From: Variovorax sp. DXTD-1
GTDB lineage: Bacteria > Pseudomonadota > Gammaproteobacteria > Burkholderiales > Burkholderiaceae_C
Direction of reading: 5' to 3'
Assembly (NCBI RefSeq): GCF_003984625.1
Contig: NZ_RWKH01000012.1
Span: 110,768 to 174,767, forward strand
DNA: 64,000 nucleotides
Part shown: positions 43,537-52,688 of the stretch, in pieces
Layout of the letters: the number at the start of each line of letters is the position of its first letter
Position numbering within the stretch: position 1 is the stretch's first letter
Notes under the pieces: model-generated
Database searches by the model: none
What the model was told of the DNA's origin: nothing
What the model saw: only the letters and a program-made list of their open reading frames with translations
Position numbers and translations under genes: made by a program

Positions 43537-44565
43537 ATGAAAAAGACACTCCTCGCCTGCACCGTTGTTGCCAGCTTCGCGCTGCCCGCGTTCGCCCAGC
43601 AGCAGCTCACCGTGGTCAACTTCGGCGGCGCCAACGCCAACGCGCAGAAGAAGGCCTACTACGAGCCCTACGAGAAGACCGGCACCAAGATCATCCCGGT
43701 CGAATACAACGGCGAGCAGGCCAAGATCAAGGCCATGGTCGAGACCAGGAAGGTCACCTGGGACGTGGTCGAGGTCGAGTCGCCCGACGCCGCGCGCGGC
43801 TGCGACGAAGGCCTGTTCGAGAAGCTCGACTATTCGAAGATCGGCAACAAGGCCGACTTCCTGCCGGCGGCCGTCACCGATTGCGGCGTGGGCCTGTTCG
43901 TGTGGTCGACCGTGATGGCCTACAACGGCGAAAAGCTCAAGACCGCGCCCACCAGCTGGGCCGACTTCTGGGACGTGAAGAAGATCCCGGGCAAGCGCGG
44001 CATGCGCAAGGGCGCGCGCTACAACCTCGAGTTCGCGCTCATTGCCGACGGCGTGAAGCCGGCCGACGTCTACAAGGTGCTGGCCACCAAGGACGGCGCC
44101 GACCGCGCCTTCAAGAAGCTCACCGAACTCAAGCCCAACATCCAGTGGTGGGAAGCCGGTGCGCAGCCGCCGCAGTTCCTGGTGGCCGGCGACGTGGTGC
44201 TGACCACCGTCTACAACGGCCGCATCGACGCGGCCAACCGCGAAGGCCGCGACCTCAAGATCTACTGGCCGGGCGGCATCTACGACCTGGACTACCTGGT
44301 GATTCCGAAGGGCGCGTCGAACAAGGAAGCCTCGCTCAAGTACATCCAGTTCGCGATGCAGCCGGCCAACCAGTCGGTCTACGCGCAGAACATCGCCTAC
44401 GGGCCCACCAACACCAAGGCGCTGGCTGCGCTCAGTCCCAAGGTGCTGGCCGACCTGCCGACTTCGGCGGCCAACGCCAAGGATGCGCTGCAGTTCAACG
44501 TCGGCTTCTGGGCCGACCAAGGCGAGGCGCTGGAGAAGCGCTTCGCATCCTGGGCCACGCAGTAA
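43537..44565 (+). CDS. Polyamine-type ABC transporter substrate-binding protein
   Basis: 342-residue periplasmic binding protein of the PotD/PotF type, with a signal peptide (MKKTLLACTVVASFALPAFA). Mature features are LTVVNFGGANANAQKKAYYEPYEKTGT, VEVESPDAARGCDEG and GIYDLDYLVIPKGA. The ligand pocket cannot be resolved by eye; a polyamine or a guanidino acid would suit the neighbours. It lies between the ATPase and the two permease genes, as usual for polyamine importers. Confidence 0.9.
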   Translation: MKKTLLACTVVASFALPAFAQQQLTVVNFGGANANAQKKAYYEPYEKTGTKIIPVEYNGEQAKIKAMVETRKVTWDVVEVESPDAARGCDEGLFEKLDYSKIGNKADFLPAAVTDCGVGLFVWSTVMAYNGEKLKTAPTSWADFWDVKKIPGKRGMRKGARYNLEFALIADGVKPADVYKVLATKDGADRAFKKLTELKPNIQWWEAGAQPPQFLVAGDVVLTTVYNGRIDAANREGRDLKIYWPGGIYDLDYLVIPKGASNKEASLKYIQFAMQPANQSVYAQNIAYGPTNTKALAALSPKVLADLPTSAANAKDALQFNVGFWADQGEALEKRFASWATQ

Positions 44566-44586
44566 ACGAGCGGGCGCGAAAAGGCC

Positions 44587-45843
44587 ATGCACGCGGCAAC
44601 GTCTGTTTCCCTCGGTTTGGCGGAGGCACCGCCCGGCGAGCTCCGTCGTGCGCTGGCGCGCGCCGAAGCTCGCCGCAAGTGGCGCGCCTTTGCGCTCACG
44701 GTGCCGCTGTTGGTGTTCTTGCTGCTCACGCTGCTGGTGCCCATCGTGGCGCTCTTGCAGCGCGCGGTCGAGAACCCCGAGGTGGCCAACGCGCTGCCGC
44801 GGACCGTGCGCGCGCTCGACGGCTGGAATCGCAAGGAGGCGCCCGCGCCCGCGGCCTACGCCGCCATCGCGGCCGACCTCGGCCAGCTGCCCGACAGCTC
44901 CGACGCGGGCGCCCTGGCGCGCCGCCTCAACACCGAGATCGCCGGCGCCCGTTCGCTGGTGATGGGCACCTTCCGCGCACTGCCGATTGCCGGCACGCCC
45001 GAAGAGGTCAAGGCGCGCATGCTGGCGCTCGATCCGCGCTGGGGCGAACCGCCGTTCTGGCAGGCCATCGCCAAGAACGGCTCGCGCTGGACGCCCGACT
45101 ACCTGCTCGCCTCGGTCGACCTGCGGCGCGACGTGGCCGGCGACGTGGAGCGCATGCCCGCCGACCAGCGTGCGTTCGCCGGCATCCTGCTGCGCACCTT
45201 CCAGATCAGCGCCGTCGTCACCTTCTTCTGCCTGCTGCTGGCCTATCCGCTGGCCTGGTGGCTGTCGACGCTGCCGGCGCGCAAGGCCAACGTGCTGATG
45301 ATCCTGGTGCTGGTGCCGTTCTGGACCTCCATCCTGGTGCGCGTGGCCGCGTGGATCGTGCTGCTGCAATCCGAGGGGCTGGTCAACCGCGGCTTGATGG
45401 GCATCGGCCTCATCGACCACCCGCTGGCGCTGCTGTTCAACCGCACCGGCGTGATCATCGCCATGGTGCACATCCTGCTGCCGTTCATGATTTTGCCGCT
45501 CTACAGCGTGATGAAGAGCGTGCCGCCCACCTACCTGCGCGCGGCCGTCTCGCTGGGCAGCTCTCCGCTGGCGGCGTTCTTTCGGGTGTATGTGCCGCAG
45601 ACCTACCCCGGCATCGGCGCGGGCGCGCTGCTGGTCTTCATCCTGGCCATCGGTTATTACGTGACGCCGGCGCTGCTCGGCGGTGCGGACGATCAGATGC
45701 TGAGCTACTACATCGCGCGCTACACCAATGTGGAAATCAACTGGGGCATGGCCTGCGCGCTGGGCGCCGTGCTGCTCGTCGCCACGCTGGTGCTGTATGC
45801 CGTGTACCGCCGCATCGGCAAGGCCGAGCTGAGTCTTGGCTGA
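44587..45843 (+). CDS. ABC transporter permease 1 (PotB/PotH-like) with a large periplasmic insertion
   Basis: 418-residue inner-membrane permease. After the first membrane segment (ALTVPLLVFLLLTLLVPIVALL, about residues 37-58) there is a soluble stretch of about 140 residues before the next segment, much longer than in E. coli PotB or PotH. The core has five more segments and the EAA loop (YLRAAVSLGSSPLAAFFRVYVP) that contacts the ATPase. It starts 22 bp after the binding-protein gene and is followed by the second permease. Confidence 0.9.
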   Translation: MHAATSVSLGLAEAPPGELRRALARAEARRKWRAFALTVPLLVFLLLTLLVPIVALLQRAVENPEVANALPRTVRALDGWNRKEAPAPAAYAAIAADLGQLPDSSDAGALARRLNTEIAGARSLVMGTFRALPIAGTPEEVKARMLALDPRWGEPPFWQAIAKNGSRWTPDYLLASVDLRRDVAGDVERMPADQRAFAGILLRTFQISAVVTFFCLLLAYPLAWWLSTLPARKANVLMILVLVPFWTSILVRVAAWIVLLQSEGLVNRGLMGIGLIDHPLALLFNRTGVIIAMVHILLPFMILPLYSVMKSVPPTYLRAAVSLGSSPLAAFFRVYVPQTYPGIGAGALLVFILAIGYYVTPALLGGADDQMLSYYIARYTNVEINWGMACALGAVLLVATLVLYAVYRRIGKAELSLG

Positions 45844-45865
45844 GCGCCATGAAGGACTGACAAGC

Positions 45866-46687
45866 ATGCTGATGAAGCTCCCCCAATTCCCGGCCTACGC
45901 CACCTTCGCCGACAAGCTCGGCTGGTGGCTGGTGCGCGCCGGCTGCGTCGCGGTGCTGGCTTTTCTGCTGGCGCCCATCCTGGTCGTGATTCCGCTGTCG
46001 TTCTCCGACAGCTCGTTTCTGGCCTACCCGATCCGGGGCTGGTCGCTGCAGTGGTACCGCCACCTGTTCGAATCGCCCGAATGGGCACGCGCGGCGCGCA
46101 ACAGCTTCATCGTCGCGCCGGCCGCCACGGCGCTGGCCACCGTGCTCGGCACCTTGGCGGCGGTGGGTTTGTCGCGCACCAACTTCGCGTTCAAGGGCCT
46201 GCTCATGAGCGTGCTGATCTCACCGATGGTGGTACCCATCGTGGTGGTGGGCGTGGCCGCGTACCTGTACTTCGCGCCGCTCGGCCTGGCCGACACCTAC
46301 TTCGGGCTGATCGTGGTGCATGCGGCGCTTGGCGCGCCATTCGTGCTGACCACCGTGCTTGCCACGCTGGCGGGCTTCAACCACAACCTGGTGCGCGCAT
46401 CGCTGAGCCTGGGCGAAACGCCATTCAGGACTTTCATGCGCATCACGCTGCCGGTGATTGCGCCGGGCGTGATTTCGGGTGCGCTGTTCGCCTTTGCCAC
46501 GTCGTTCGACGAGGTGGTGGTCACGCTGTTTCTTGCGGGGCCGGACCAGGTGACTTTGCCGCGCCAGATGTTCACCGGCATTCGCGAGAACATCTCGCCC
46601 ACCATCGCCGCTGTGGCGACGCTGCTCATCCTCTTCACCACCACGCTGCTGCTCGCGCTCGAATGGCTGCGCGGCCGGCGGCGCTGA
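45866..46687 (+). CDS. ABC transporter permease 2 (PotC/PotI-like)
   Basis: 273-residue inner-membrane permease with six membrane segments, including VLAFLLAPILVVIPLSFSDS at the start. The EAA loop reads LVRASLSLGETPFRTFMRITLP. The ATG at 45866 has AAGGA upstream; an in-frame start 30 bases earlier overlaps the first permease. It completes the importer, with the agmatinase-type gene starting 12 bp after its stop. Confidence 0.92.
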   Translation: MLMKLPQFPAYATFADKLGWWLVRAGCVAVLAFLLAPILVVIPLSFSDSSFLAYPIRGWSLQWYRHLFESPEWARAARNSFIVAPAATALATVLGTLAAVGLSRTNFAFKGLLMSVLISPMVVPIVVVGVAAYLYFAPLGLADTYFGLIVVHAALGAPFVLTTVLATLAGFNHNLVRASLSLGETPFRTFMRITLPVIAPGVISGALFAFATSFDEVVVTLFLAGPDQVTLPRQMFTGIRENISPTIAAVATLLILFTTTLLLALEWLRGRRR

Positions 46688-46698
46688 ACTCACACACG

Positions 46699-47676
46699 AT
46701 GCCCACAAACACAACCACCCCCACGACCACCACTCCGAACCAGCCGCTGGGCGGCAACGCGATGCCGCGCTTCGCCGGCCCCGGCACCATGATGCGGCTG
46801 CCGGCCGCAACGACCGCGCAGGGGCTCGATGCTGCATTCATCGGCGTGCCGCTGGACATCGGCACCTCCAACCGGCCGGGCGCACGCTTCGGGCCGCGAC
46901 AGATCCGCGCTGAATCGGCGCTGCTGCGGCCCTACAACATGGCCACCGGCGCGGCGCCGTTCGACCGGCTGAACGTGGCCGACCTGGGCGACGTGCCCAT
47001 CAACACCTATTCGCTCGACAAGTCGGTCGACATCATCTCGACGTTCTACGACACGGTGCTGGCGGCCGGCTGCGCACCGCTCACGCTCGGCGGCGATCAC
47101 ACGATTGCATTGCCCATCCTGCGCGCTGTGGCACGCAAGCACGGTCCGGTTGCGCTGGTGCATGTGGATGCACATGCGGACGTGAACGACGACATGTTCG
47201 GCGAGCGCATCGCACACGGCACGCCGTTCCGCCGCGCGGTGGAAGAGGGCCTGCTGGCGTGCGACAAGGTCTGGCAAATTGGCCTGCGCGGCACCGGCTA
47301 TGCGGCCGACGATTTCGACTGGCCGCGCAAGCAGGGCTTTACCGTGGTGCAGGCGCACGAGGTCTGGTACCAGTCGCTGGCACCGCTCATGGCGCAGGTG
47401 CGCGAGCGCATCGGGCTTACGCATCCGGTCTACATCAGCTTCGACATCGACGGCATCGATCCTTCGTTTGCCGGCGGTACGGGCACGCCGGAGATTGGTG
47501 GCCTTACGGTGCCGCAGGCGCTGGAGATCGTGCGCGGTTGCCGGGGGTTGAACGTGGTCGGGGCCGATCTGGTGGAGGTGAGTCCGCCGTATGACGTGAG
47601 CGGGAATACCGCGCTGCTGGGGGCCAATCTTCTGTATGAGATGTTGTGTGTGCTGCCGGGTGTGCCTTATCGGTGA
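46699..47676 (+). CDS. Ureohydrolase: agmatinase or guanidinobutyrase
   Basis: 325-residue binuclear-Mn hydrolase of the arginase/agmatinase family that releases urea from a guanidino compound. Metal ligands are in GGDHT, HVDAHADV and SFDIDGIDPSFAGGTGTPE. It is embedded between an importer and gabD with gabT upstream. If it cleaves 4-guanidinobutyrate, the product GABA enters GabT/GabD directly. If it cleaves agmatine, putrescine would need an extra aminotransferase not seen here. Guanidinobutyrase is therefore the more economical reading. The Thr/Pro-rich N-terminus (residues 1-15) is unusual. Confidence 0.9.
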   Translation: MPTNTTTPTTTTPNQPLGGNAMPRFAGPGTMMRLPAATTAQGLDAAFIGVPLDIGTSNRPGARFGPRQIRAESALLRPYNMATGAAPFDRLNVADLGDVPINTYSLDKSVDIISTFYDTVLAAGCAPLTLGGDHTIALPILRAVARKHGPVALVHVDAHADVNDDMFGERIAHGTPFRRAVEEGLLACDKVWQIGLRGTGYAADDFDWPRKQGFTVVQAHEVWYQSLAPLMAQVRERIGLTHPVYISFDIDGIDPSFAGGTGTPEIGGLTVPQALEIVRGCRGLNVVGADLVEVSPPYDVSGNTALLGANLLYEMLCVLPGVPYR

Positions 47677-47721
47677 GTTGTCTTGGTTTTTGGGGCTGCT
47701 GTTGTTCAGGGCGTGTGCAAA

Positions 47722-47805
47722 GGCCACCGGGTACTCCCCTCCGCGAATGTCCCCCGGGGCTGCGCCCCTCCTCCTTTATTTCGCTGCGGGGAGCACCCGA
47801 TGCCC
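47722..47805. repeat. Long nested palindrome upstream of gabD (REP-like element)
   Basis: The outer arms CGGGT/ACCCG, then CCCC/GGGG and GCG/CGC pair across about 70 bp. Inside, GGGGC-TGC-GCCCC forms its own hairpin. GGC/GCC extend the outer stem. The element fills the agmatinase-gabD gap and has no coding potential. The layout resembles intergenic palindromic repeats, but only one copy is visible here. Confidence 0.5.
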
Positions 47806-47864
47806 TGTGCACTGGGCACGCTCTTGGCTAAACAGAATCGCAAACAAAACTCGAGACCATCGAC

Positions 47865-49337
47865 ATGAAAACATCTCCCCTCGCATTGCTGAACGACCCG
47901 ACCCTCCTGAAGACAGATGCGCTGATCGCCGGCGAATGGATTCGAGGCAAGAGCCGCTTTGACGTGAACGACCCGGCCACCGGTCAGAAACTGGTCGATG
48001 TTGCCAACCTCACGCGCGCGGACGCTGCCCTGGCCATTGCCGCCGCGAACAGGGCGCTTGCTGGCTGGCGCGGCAAGACCGGCAAGGAGCGCAGCATCGT
48101 GCTGCGCAAGTGGTTCGACCTGCTGGTTGCCAACACCGAAGACCTGGGGCGCCTGATGACCGCGGAGCAGGGCAAGCCCTTTGCCGAGGCCAAGGGAGAG
48201 GTGGCCTATGGCGCGAGTTTCATTGAATGGTTTGCGGAGGAAGCCAAGCGCGTCAACGGCGAGGTGCTGCCGCAGTTCGACAACAACCGTCGCTTGCTGG
48301 TCATGAAGCAGGCCATCGGTGTGTGCGCTGCCATCACGCCGTGGAATTTTCCGCTGGCCATGATCACGCGCAAGGTGGCTCCGGCATTGGCCGCGGGTTG
48401 CACGGTCGTCATCAAGCCCGCCGAACTCACGCCGCTCACCGCGCTGGCCGCGGCCGAGCTGGCCGTGCGCGCGGGCATTCCGGCCGGCGTGCTCAACGTG
48501 CTCACGGCCGACAGCCAGAACAGCATTGCCGTCGGCAAGGAACTGTGCGAGAGCGACATCGTGCGGCACCTGAGCTTCACCGGCTCGACCGAGGTCGGCC
48601 GCATCCTCATGAGCCAGTGCGCGCCCACGGTGAAGAAGCTCTCGCTCGAGCTCGGCGGCAATGCGCCCTTCCTGGTGTTCGACGATGCCGATGTCGACTC
48701 GGCGGTCGAGGGTGCCATGGCCAGCAAGTACCGCAATGCCGGCCAGACCTGCGTGTGCGCGAACCGGCTGTATGTGCAAGATGGCATCTACGACAGCTTC
48801 GTCGAGAAGTTCGCGGCCAAGGTCAAGGCGCTGAAGGTGGGCAACGGCTTTGACGAGGGCGTGGTGCAGGGGCCGCTCATCGAGGATGCGGCCCTCGAGA
48901 AAGTGCAGCGCCATGTCGACGATGCCGTTGCCAAGGGCGGCAAGCTGCTCGCAGGCGGCCACAGGATTCAGGGCCAGTTCTTCGAGCCGACGGTCATTGC
49001 CGAGGCCACGCCGGACATGCTGTGCGCGAAGGAAGAAACCTTTGGCCCCTTTGCGCCGGTGTTCCGCTTCAAGACCGAGCAGGACGCGATCGACGCGGCG
49101 AACAACACCGAGTTCGGTTTGGCGAGCTACTTCTATACGCGCGACGTGGGCCGCATCTTCCGCGTGGCGGAGGCGCTGGAGTACGGCATGGTCGGCATCA
49201 ATGCCGGCGTGATCGCCACGGAGCACGTGCCCTTCGGCGGCATGAAGCAGTCAGGCCTCGGGCGCGAGGGTTCGCACCATGGCATGGACGACTACGTCGA
49301 GATCAAGTATCTCTGCCTGGGCGATATCCAGAAATAG
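47865..49337 (+). CDS. gabD: Succinate-semialdehyde dehydrogenase (NADP+)
   Basis: 490-residue aldehyde dehydrogenase that oxidises succinate semialdehyde to succinate. It has ITPWNFPLAMITRKVAPALAAG, FTGSTEVGRILM, the catalytic Glu in LSLELGGNAPF and the catalytic Cys in NAGQTCVCANRL. The extra Cys two residues later is usual for GabD. The C-terminal YVEIKYLCLG is also typical. It completes the GABA route with gabT. It lies 189 bp after the agmatinase gene, with a palindromic element between, so it may have its own promoter. Confidence 0.94.
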   Translation: MKTSPLALLNDPTLLKTDALIAGEWIRGKSRFDVNDPATGQKLVDVANLTRADAALAIAAANRALAGWRGKTGKERSIVLRKWFDLLVANTEDLGRLMTAEQGKPFAEAKGEVAYGASFIEWFAEEAKRVNGEVLPQFDNNRRLLVMKQAIGVCAAITPWNFPLAMITRKVAPALAAGCTVVIKPAELTPLTALAAAELAVRAGIPAGVLNVLTADSQNSIAVGKELCESDIVRHLSFTGSTEVGRILMSQCAPTVKKLSLELGGNAPFLVFDDADVDSAVEGAMASKYRNAGQTCVCANRLYVQDGIYDSFVEKFAAKVKALKVGNGFDEGVVQGPLIEDAALEKVQRHVDDAVAKGGKLLAGGHRIQGQFFEPTVIAEATPDMLCAKEETFGPFAPVFRFKTEQDAIDAANNTEFGLASYFYTRDVGRIFRVAEALEYGMVGINAGVIATEHVPFGGMKQSGLGREGSHHGMDDYVEIKYLCLGDIQK

Positions 49338-49355
49338 AAGAGGCCGGAAGCCAGG

Positions 49356-49391
49356 CGACCGGCTACGCGCGCGGGCGGCGCGTGCCGGTCG
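49356..49391. terminator. Strong GC hairpin between convergent gabD and the M48 protease gene
   Basis: CGACCGGC-T-ACGCGC pairs with GCGCGT-GCCGGTCG around a 7-base loop, with a single bulged T. There is no T-tract, so it may act as a weak bidirectional terminator or mRNA-end stabiliser. Confidence 0.45.
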
Positions 49392-49402
49392 GAGGGGCGG
49401 GC

Positions 49403-50173
49403 TTACTTGGCCTTGGTGTCGAGACGCTTCTGCATTGCCGCAGCGCGTTCGCTCGACGGCGGGTGCGAGCTCAGGATCGAGCTGCCCGAACCGCCGCTGC
49501 TGAGCGCGGCGAGCTTCTGGAAGCTGCTCACCAGGCCCTTGCGCTCCAGCTTGCGTTCCGTCAGCAGGTCGAAAGAGTAGTTGTCGGCCGCGCTCTCTTG
49601 CGTTTGGGAGAACTGGGCGTTGATGAACTTCTCGCCGAGGTCGCCCGCTTGCGATTGCGACAGCTGGCCCACGACACCGCCCGCCGCGCTGGCAAGGCCG
49701 CGAACAGCCGAGGCTGCGTACGCGGTCTGCATGCGCGACTTGGAGTGGCCCAGTGCCACGTGGCCGATTTCATGGCCGATGACGCCGCGCAGCTCGTCGT
49801 CATTCATCAGGTCCATCAGCCCGCTGTACACGCGGATGCAGCCGTTGGCCATGGCCCAGGCGTTCACGTCTTTCGCCAGGTAGACCTTGTAGTTGGTCGT
49901 CTTGCCGTTCACGCTGGTGGGCATGGCCCGCACCACCTGGTTCAGCCGCGTGGTGTAGCGGCTGTTGGCGGGGGCGATCTGGTTCTTCTGGTCCATGGCG
50001 GCGCAAGACTGGTCGGACATCGTTGCAATGTCCGCGTCGGTCAGCGACATGGCCTTGTAGGCCGAGCCGCCGACTTGCGCGAGCGCGCCGGTGTCCGCGT
50101 CCTTGACGGCGCCGCAACCCGCGAGAGCGGCAGCCATGAGGACCGAGGCGGCGATAGGTTTGAGATGGTGCAT
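49403..50173 (-). CDS. M48-family metalloprotease lipoprotein (LoiP/YggG-like)
   Basis: 256-residue envelope zinc protease with the lipobox LAGC, the lipid-bearing Cys being residue 20. The catalytic motif HEIGH is in VIGHEIGHVALGHSKSR, and the third ligand Glu in QESAADNYSFDLL. Homologues such as LoiP degrade outer-membrane or misfolded periplasmic proteins under stress. The ATG at 50173 has GGGAG six bases upstream; a longer in-frame start at 50365 lies in noncoding sequence. It is divergent from the copper-type cluster. Confidence 0.9.
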   Translation of the reverse strand: MHHLKPIAASVLMAAALAGCGAVKDADTGALAQVGGSAYKAMSLTDADIATMSDQSCAAMDQKNQIAPANSRYTTRLNQVVRAMPTSVNGKTTNYKVYLAKDVNAWAMANGCIRVYSGLMDLMNDDELRGVIGHEIGHVALGHSKSRMQTAYAASAVRGLASAAGGVVGQLSQSQAGDLGEKFINAQFSQTQESAADNYSFDLLTERKLERKGLVSSFQKLAALSSGGSGSSILSSHPPSSERAAAMQKRLDTKAK

Positions 50174-50330
50174 GAAGCTCCCTTTCTTTTTGAATAATTT
50201 AACAATCAAATGCATTGCGCCGATTGCGCCGCGGCAGGCGGCCTCGCGGCCACCGCTGCGCAAGAGCGGCGCCATCATAGGCGAGCGCGCGGGCCCTTGC
50301 TGCTTTGCTGCAACCCGTAGAATGCGCCGC

Positions 50331-50750
50331 ATGTACCGAGTCCGCCTGCTTGTTCTTTGGGCCATGATGTTCGCCGTGCCGTTTCAGGGCTACGCGGCGG
50401 CAGCCATGGTCTTTTGCGGACCGGGACATGGTACCCATGCCGGTGCAATGGCCGCGGCACCCACGGAGCCGGCCGGGGCGCATGCGCACGGCGACGGGCA
50501 TGCGGACCACCACCACGAAGCCGAGCACGAAGCCGAGCGCTCCGCGGGTGACAGCGCCGGCAAGACCGCCAGCGCCGAGCCCGACGCAATGCACAAGTGC
50601 GGCACCTGTGGTGCATGCCACGGCACCGCCCTGATCAGCACGCCGCAATTCGCGGTACTCCACGGCCTGCCCCGCGCGGACCTGGTGGAGCCTCCCCTCG
50701 CGATGGCCACGCTCGAGCCTCGCGTTCTCGACAAACCTCCTCGCGCCTAA
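50331..50750 (+). CDS. Secreted His-rich, CxxC-containing protein (DUF2946-like)
   Basis: 139-residue exported protein. The signal segment is residues 1-25 (MYRVRLLVLWAMMFAVPFQGYAA). The middle is His/Glu/Ala-rich (HAHGDGHADHHHEAEHEAE), a probable metal-binding region. A CGTCGACHG cluster follows near residue 92. This layout is common in small proteins next to copper genes and resembles DUF2946. An in-frame ATG at 50322 is possible. It is the first gene of a cluster of copper-handling proteins and may buffer or sense copper in the periplasm. Confidence 0.68.
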   Translation: MYRVRLLVLWAMMFAVPFQGYAAAAMVFCGPGHGTHAGAMAAAPTEPAGAHAHGDGHADHHHEAEHEAERSAGDSAGKTASAEPDAMHKCGTCGACHGTALISTPQFAVLHGLPRADLVEPPLAMATLEPRVLDKPPRA

Positions 50751-50892
50751 CGCGTTCGTGTGCGTGCTCGCGCGCCCGTGGCCTGGTCACGGGCCGCCGC
50801 TGCCCTGCCGCGAACGCTCATGCATCGCTGCGCCGCGCCCGTTTTCGGGCCGCCTTGGCGCACTCCGTTCATGAACACGTTGCGAGGACTCC

Positions 50893-51237
50893 ATGTTCCA
50901 TCCATTGCCGGCCCGTTGGCTGGCTGTATTTCCCGCCATGGCGGTGGTGGCTGCCATGGCGCAGCCCGCGCCCGGCGAAGCGCCGGCGGCTGCGCCTCCA
51001 GCCCTGACCTACAAGTCCGCGCTCGAGGACTACCGGCCTTTCACTGACGAAAAGCCCATTCCGTGGAAGGAGGCCAACGAGACCGTGCGCCAGCGCGGCG
51101 GTTGGCAGGCCTATGCCAAGGAGGCGGCGGGCAGCGGCACCGCAGGGACCGAGCCGCCAAAGGGGCAGGCGAACGCGCCTGCAGCGCACCAGGGCCACAC
51201 AATGCCCATGCCGCCCAAGAAGGAGCAGCAGCCATGA
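50893..51237 (+). CDS. Small secreted Pro/Ala-rich protein of the copper cluster
   Basis: 114-residue exported protein with a signal peptide (residues 1-23, cleavage after MAQ or nearby). A conserved-looking core, YKSALEDYRPFTDEKPIPWKE and VRQRGGWQAYAKEA, is followed by a Gly/Pro/His/Met tail (HQGHTMPMPPKK) that could bind copper. I know such proteins mainly from the position just upstream of TolC-like genes in metal-resistance loci, without a proven function. Its stop overlaps the TolC-like gene start by ATGA. Confidence 0.68.
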   Translation: MFHPLPARWLAVFPAMAVVAAMAQPAPGEAPAAAPPALTYKSALEDYRPFTDEKPIPWKEANETVRQRGGWQAYAKEAAGSGTAGTEPPKGQANAPAAHQGHTMPMPPKKEQQP

Positions 51238-52658
51238 AGCCCGCCCTTCGCCTGGGCGCCGCTGCATTCGCGGCCACGCTGCTGGCAGGCTGCGCCTCGG
51301 TCCGTATCGACGATGCGCTGCAGGACACGAACACCAGCGCCCGGCAGTTCACCGGCGGCAAGCTCGAGCTCAGCCGCACGCAACAACAGCAGGACCGCCG
51401 CTCGGCGCTCACGCAGGAGCTGCTCTCCAAGCCGCTGTCGCAGACCGACGCGGTGCAGCTCGCGCTGGCCAACAGCCCCTCGGTGCAGGCCCTGGTGGCG
51501 CAGAGCTGGGGCGACATTGCCGCGGCCAACCAGTCGAGCCGCTTGCCCAATCCGGTCTTCACCTTCGAGCGCATGCGCCTGAACAGCGAGCTCGAGCTTG
51601 GGCGGCTGCTGTCGTTCGGGCTGGTGGACCTCATCCTGCTGCCGCAGCGCCTGTCCATCTCGCGGAGCCAGGCCAGCCAGGCCAAGTTGCAGCTCACCGG
51701 CGCCGTGGTCGACCAAGTCACGCAGGTCAGGCAGGCCTGGGTCCGCGCCGTGGCGGCGCAGCAGATGCGGCACTATGCCGAGCAGGTGAACCGCTCGGCC
51801 CAGGCCAGCGCGGAGCTTGCGCGCCGCATGCAGCAGATCGGCAACTTCAGCAAGCTGCAGCGCGCGCGCCAGCAGGTCTTCTATGCCGATGCGACCACGC
51901 AACTGGCTTCGGCGCAGCACGCCGCCACGGCCGCGCGCGAGGAGCTGGTTCGTGCCCTGGGGCTCGACGATGCGCAGGCCGCCGGGCTGGCCTTGCCCGA
52001 GCGGCTGCCTGACTTGCCCAAGGCGCCGCGCGAGCCGAAGGAAGTGGCCGCCACCGCGACCGAGCAGCGGCTCGACGTGCAGCTCGCACGCGCCCAGCTC
52101 GATATGGCGGGCAAGTCGCAGGGCATCAGCCTGCTGTCGACCTTCGTCGACGTGGAGGTGGGTGGCCGGCGCGACACGGTATTCGACAACGCGGAAGCCA
52201 CGAAGAGCACCCGGCGCGGCTTTGAGTTCGACATCCGGCTGCCGTTGTTCGACTGGGGCTCGGCGCAGCGCGATGCGTTGAACGCGCAGTCGCTGGCCGC
52301 GGCCAACCGCTACGACGCCGCGATGCGCGGCGCCTCGTCGCAGTTGCGCGAAGGCTACTCGGCCTACCGCACGGCGTACGACATCGCGCGGCACTACCGC
52401 GACGAGATCGTGCCGCTGCGCCAAGCCATGGCCGATGAAAACGTGCTTCGCTACAACGGCATGCTGATCGGTGTCTTCGAGCTGCTGGCCGAGGCGCGCG
52501 ACCAGATCGCGAGCGTGACCAACGCCATCAACGCCCAACAGCAGTTCTGGCTGGCCGATGCCGCCCTGGCGGCCTCGGTCATCGGAAAGCCCGTGGCCAT
52601 GGGCGCCCCCGCAGCCGGTTCAGGCGGCGAGGCCGCCACTGCAAGTGCCGCCCACTGA
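51234..52658 (+). CDS. TolC/CusC-family outer-membrane efflux lipoprotein
   Basis: 474-residue outer-membrane channel protein with a lipobox LAGC in the first 20 residues, so it is probably lipid-anchored like CusC. Two long coiled-coil repeats fit the TolC fold: AVQLALANSPSVQALVAQSWGDIAAA in the first half and ARAQLDMAGKSQGISLLS in the second. The mature N-terminus SVRIDDALQDTN is unusual. No RND pump or membrane-fusion gene is present nearby, so it would serve a pump encoded elsewhere. Translation is coupled to the upstream small gene. Confidence 0.88.
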   Translation: MKPALRLGAAAFAATLLAGCASVRIDDALQDTNTSARQFTGGKLELSRTQQQQDRRSALTQELLSKPLSQTDAVQLALANSPSVQALVAQSWGDIAAANQSSRLPNPVFTFERMRLNSELELGRLLSFGLVDLILLPQRLSISRSQASQAKLQLTGAVVDQVTQVRQAWVRAVAAQQMRHYAEQVNRSAQASAELARRMQQIGNFSKLQRARQQVFYADATTQLASAQHAATAAREELVRALGLDDAQAAGLALPERLPDLPKAPREPKEVAATATEQRLDVQLARAQLDMAGKSQGISLLSTFVDVEVGGRRDTVFDNAEATKSTRRGFEFDIRLPLFDWGSAQRDALNAQSLAAANRYDAAMRGASSQLREGYSAYRTAYDIARHYRDEIVPLRQAMADENVLRYNGMLIGVFELLAEARDQIASVTNAINAQQQFWLADAALAASVIGKPVAMGAPAAGSGGEAATASAAH

Positions 52659-52688
52659 GCGCGCACGCCCATCAACCCATTGAACGAC

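Noticed and set aside
43516..45867. A 783-residue open frame on the minus strand opposite the ABC importer genes
   Set aside because: It is Arg/His/Gly-rich low-complexity translation antisense to two well-supported genes, as GC-rich DNA often gives; no domain is recognisable.
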